Below are positions 12,444-14,486 of a stretch of DNA of 14,486 bases, in pieces. Numbering within the stretch: position 1 is the first letter of the stretch; each line of letters opens with the position of its first letter. The DNA comes from Lachnospiraceae bacterium. GTDB taxonomy: Bacteria; Bacillota; Clostridia; Lachnospirales; Lachnospiraceae. Position numbers and translations under genes: made by a program. A model generated the notes under the pieces. The model did no database searches, had not been told where the DNA came from, and was given only the letters and a program-made list of their open reading frames with translations. The stretch covers positions 1 through 14,486 of the forward strand of contig JAKSRN010000021.1 in assembly GCA_024403585.1 (NCBI GenBank), in the 5' to 3' direction.

Positions 12444-14486
12444 TTATGACAGATGCCAGATGTCTCTGTCGTAATCCGCGATTGTACGGTCAGATGAGAA
12501 GTAGCCGGCCTCAGCGATGTTGATCAGGGCTTTCTTGTTCCATGCCATGCGATCATCGTAATCAGCAAACATTCTCTCTTTTGTTGCAATATAGTCCTCC
12601 AGATCCAGAAGAGTCATGAACCAGTCTTTTCCTGTCAGCTCTTTGAAGAGTCTCATCAGGGCAATCGGATCACCGATCTCCATCATCTTCTCAGAGATAA
12701 TGAAATCTACCAGTTTACGGATCTTCATGTTTCCGTTGTAGTAGGTCTGTGGATTGTAGCCGGCGTTTGGATCTTCTTTTTTCTCATCATACAGCTTGAT
12801 TACCTCATCAGGCATCTTACCGAAGATGTAGATGTTATCATCACCAACCAGCTCGTGGATCTCAACGTTTGCGCCGTCCTCTGTTCCCAGTGTAACAGCA
12901 CCGTTCAGCATGAACTTCATGTTACCTGTTCCGGAAGCCTCTTTGGAAGCCAGGGAGATCTGCTCAGATACATCTGCAGCAGGAATCAGTTTAGCAGCTT
13001 TTGTTACGTTGTAGTTCTCGATCATTACAACCTTCAGGTATGGGCTTACCTCAGGATCCGCATCGATCAGCTGAGACAGGCACAGGATCAGGTGGATAAT
13101 GTCTTTTGCGATCGTATAAGCAGGTGCAGCTTTTGCTCCGAAGAACATGGTGATCGGAGTCTTCGGCAGGTTGCCTGCTTTAATATCCAGATATTTATGG
13201 ATGATATACAGAGCGTTCATCTGCTGACGTTTGTACTCATGCAGACGTTTGATCTGTACATCAAAGATGGAATCAATATTAACCTTGATATTCTGGGTCT
13301 CGTAGAGATACTGGCGAAGCGCTTTTTTGTTTTTGCGTTTGATCTTCTCCAGAGTCATCAGAACCTCCTGGTCCTCCTCATATGCATGCAGCTTCTTCAG
13401 AAGAGTTGCATCGTAGCGGAAGTCCCAGCCGATCAGGCTTGTGATGTAATCTGTCAGACCACGGTTGCAGGAAAGCAGCCAGCGTCTGAAAGTGATTCCG
13501 TTTGTCTTGTTGTTGAATTTGCCCGGATACAGCTTATAGAAGTCATTCAGCTCGGATTTTTTCAGAATATCTGTATGCAGTGCAGCAACACCGTTTACAG
13601 AGAATCCGTAGTGGATGTCCATATGAGCCATATGTACACGGTTGGTCTCATCAATGATAGCAACCTTCGGGTCATTGTATTTTGCATTCACACGGTTGTT
13701 GAGCTCGTGAATGATCGGAAGCAGGTGTGGTACAACCTCCTCCAGGTAATCCATAGGCCATTTCTCAAGTGCCTCAGCCAGGATTGTGTGGTTTGTATAA
13801 GCACAGGTACGGCTTACCACATCAATTGCCTCATCCATAGAGAAGCCACGCTCCAGAAGGAGACGGATCATCTCAGGAATGACCATGGATGGATGGGTAT
13901 CGTTGATCTGGATCACTACATGCTCAGGCATGTCATGGAGATCCACGCCACGGTCAGCACACTCTTTAATGATCAGCTGAGCAGCGTTGCTTACCATGAA
14001 GTACTGCTGGTATACACGAAGCAGCTGTCCCTGACGGGTGGAATCATCCGGATACAGGAAAAGAGTCAGGCAGCGACGGATATCATACTGATCGAATCCG
14101 ATGGAGTCATTGCCTACCATGGAATCGTCTACAGAATCCAGGTCAAACAGGTGGAGACGGTTGCATTTTCCATGGTATCCAGGGATTGTGATATCGTACA
14201 TGGTAGACTCCACTGTGAAATCACGGAACGGAACCTGGAAATGCTCACTCTGACGGATCAGCCAGCTGTTCTCTGTCAGCCAGGTGTTTTTCACCTCGTT
14301 CTGTTTATTATTTACAAACATCTGACGGAAGAGGCCGTAGTGATAATTCAGACCTACACCGTCACCGTACAGTCCCAGAGTTGCGATAGAATCCAGGAAG
14401 CAGGCAGCCAGACGTCCCAGTCCGCCGTTTCCAAGGGATGGCTCCAGCTCGATCTCCTCGATGTCTCCAAGATCCAGCTGATTTCT
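12444..14486 (-). CDS. glgP: Glycogen/maltodextrin phosphorylase, C-terminal 680 residues (partial at right edge)
   Basis: The enzyme releases glucose-1-phosphate from alpha-1,4-glucans using pyridoxal phosphate. The frame is open from the window edge at 14486; the ATG at 14321 is internal. The first visible residues include EPSLGNGGLGRLAACFLDS, the conserved N-terminal-domain motif found around residue 115-130 in the family, so roughly that many residues are missing. Further motifs are QINDTHPSM, the KRLHEYKRQQ segment, and EASGTGNMKFMLNGAVT, whose Lys (codon 12915-12917) carries pyridoxal phosphate. The C-terminus is complete at YDRDIWHLS. No break or missing residue is seen. The upstream neighbours are outside the window, and a terminator follows. 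Confidence 0.97.
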   Translation of the reverse strand, partial: RNQLDLGDIEEIELEPSLGNGGLGRLAACFLDSIATLGLYGDGVGLNYHYGLFRQMFVNNKQNEVKNTWLTENSWLIRQSEHFQVPFRDFTVESTMYDITIPGYHGKCNRLHLFDLDSVDDSMVGNDSIGFDQYDIRRCLTLFLYPDDSTRQGQLLRVYQQYFMVSNAAQLIIKECADRGVDLHDMPEHVVIQINDTHPSMVIPEMIRLLLERGFSMDEAIDVVSRTCAYTNHTILAEALEKWPMDYLEEVVPHLLPIIHELNNRVNAKYNDPKVAIIDETNRVHMAHMDIHYGFSVNGVAALHTDILKKSELNDFYKLYPGKFNNKTNGITFRRWLLSCNRGLTDYITSLIGWDFRYDATLLKKLHAYEEDQEVLMTLEKIKRKNKKALRQYLYETQNIKVNIDSIFDVQIKRLHEYKRQQMNALYIIHKYLDIKAGNLPKTPITMFFGAKAAPAYTIAKDIIHLILCLSQLIDADPEVSPYLKVVMIENYNVTKAAKLIPAADVSEQISLASKEASGTGNMKFMLNGAVTLGTEDGANVEIHELVGDDNIYIFGKMPDEVIKLYDEKKEDPNAGYNPQTYYNGNMKIRKLVDFIISEKMMEIGDPIALMRLFKELTGKDWFMTLLDLEDYIATKERMFADYDDRMAWNKKALINIAEAGYFSSDRTIADYDRDIWHLS

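Noticed and set aside
1..14486. CRISPR array, tRNA, rRNA, transposase, prophage or defence genes
   Set aside because: No repeated spacer array, no tRNA or rRNA sequence that I can recognise, and all sizeable real genes are housekeeping.

Overview
The window reads as ordinary chromosome of a low-to-moderate-GC, Gram-positive anaerobe of the Clostridia, most likely Lachnospiraceae (Blautia/Dorea-like). This rests on protein style, strong AGGAGG-type ribosome sites, and a gene order that matches the Bacillus subtilis order yqhY-nusB-xseA-xseB-ispA-dxs-yqxC(tlyA)-ahrC(argR)-recN. The assignment is inferred, since no database search was possible. Every gene I can support lies on the minus strand, so transcription runs from right to left.

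Right end (12444-14486): the C-terminal 680 residues of glycogen phosphorylase (glgP), open at the window edge and closed by an intrinsic terminator. Next is prfC (release factor 3), a stand-alone gene with a GTG start and a strong ribosome site.

Centre (1267-10746): a long housekeeping operon that begins at a good promoter (perfect TATAAT) between prfC and yqhY. It runs yqhY (Asp23/DUF322) - nusB - xseA - xseB - ispA - dxs - tlyA - nadK - argR - recN. Most junctions are tight (an 11-nt overlap to 16-nt gaps), with ribosome sites often inside the preceding gene. The products cover transcription antitermination, exonuclease VII, isoprenoid precursor and prenyl diphosphate synthesis, rRNA methylation, NADP synthesis, arginine regulation and double-strand-break repair. 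Compared with B. subtilis, folD is missing between nusB and xseA, nadK sits between tlyA and argR, and spoIVB-spo0A do not follow recN. Larger gaps (yqhY/nusB, xseA/xseB, nadK/argR, argR/recN, recN/lipoprotein) each hold a stem-loop or repeat.

Left end (1-1266): a lipoprotein of unknown function, probably the last gene of the recN transcript, then a possible bidirectional terminator. After that comes a compact non-coding-looking element with a near-consensus promoter and a series of hairpins, leading to the first 18 codons of an unidentified gene. A 78-codon ORF covers this element, but the terminator, promoter and hairpins inside it argue against a real protein.

I see no new multi-gene system. 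The least explained pieces are the hairpin element at 90-253 and the twin 15-mers at 3056-3097.
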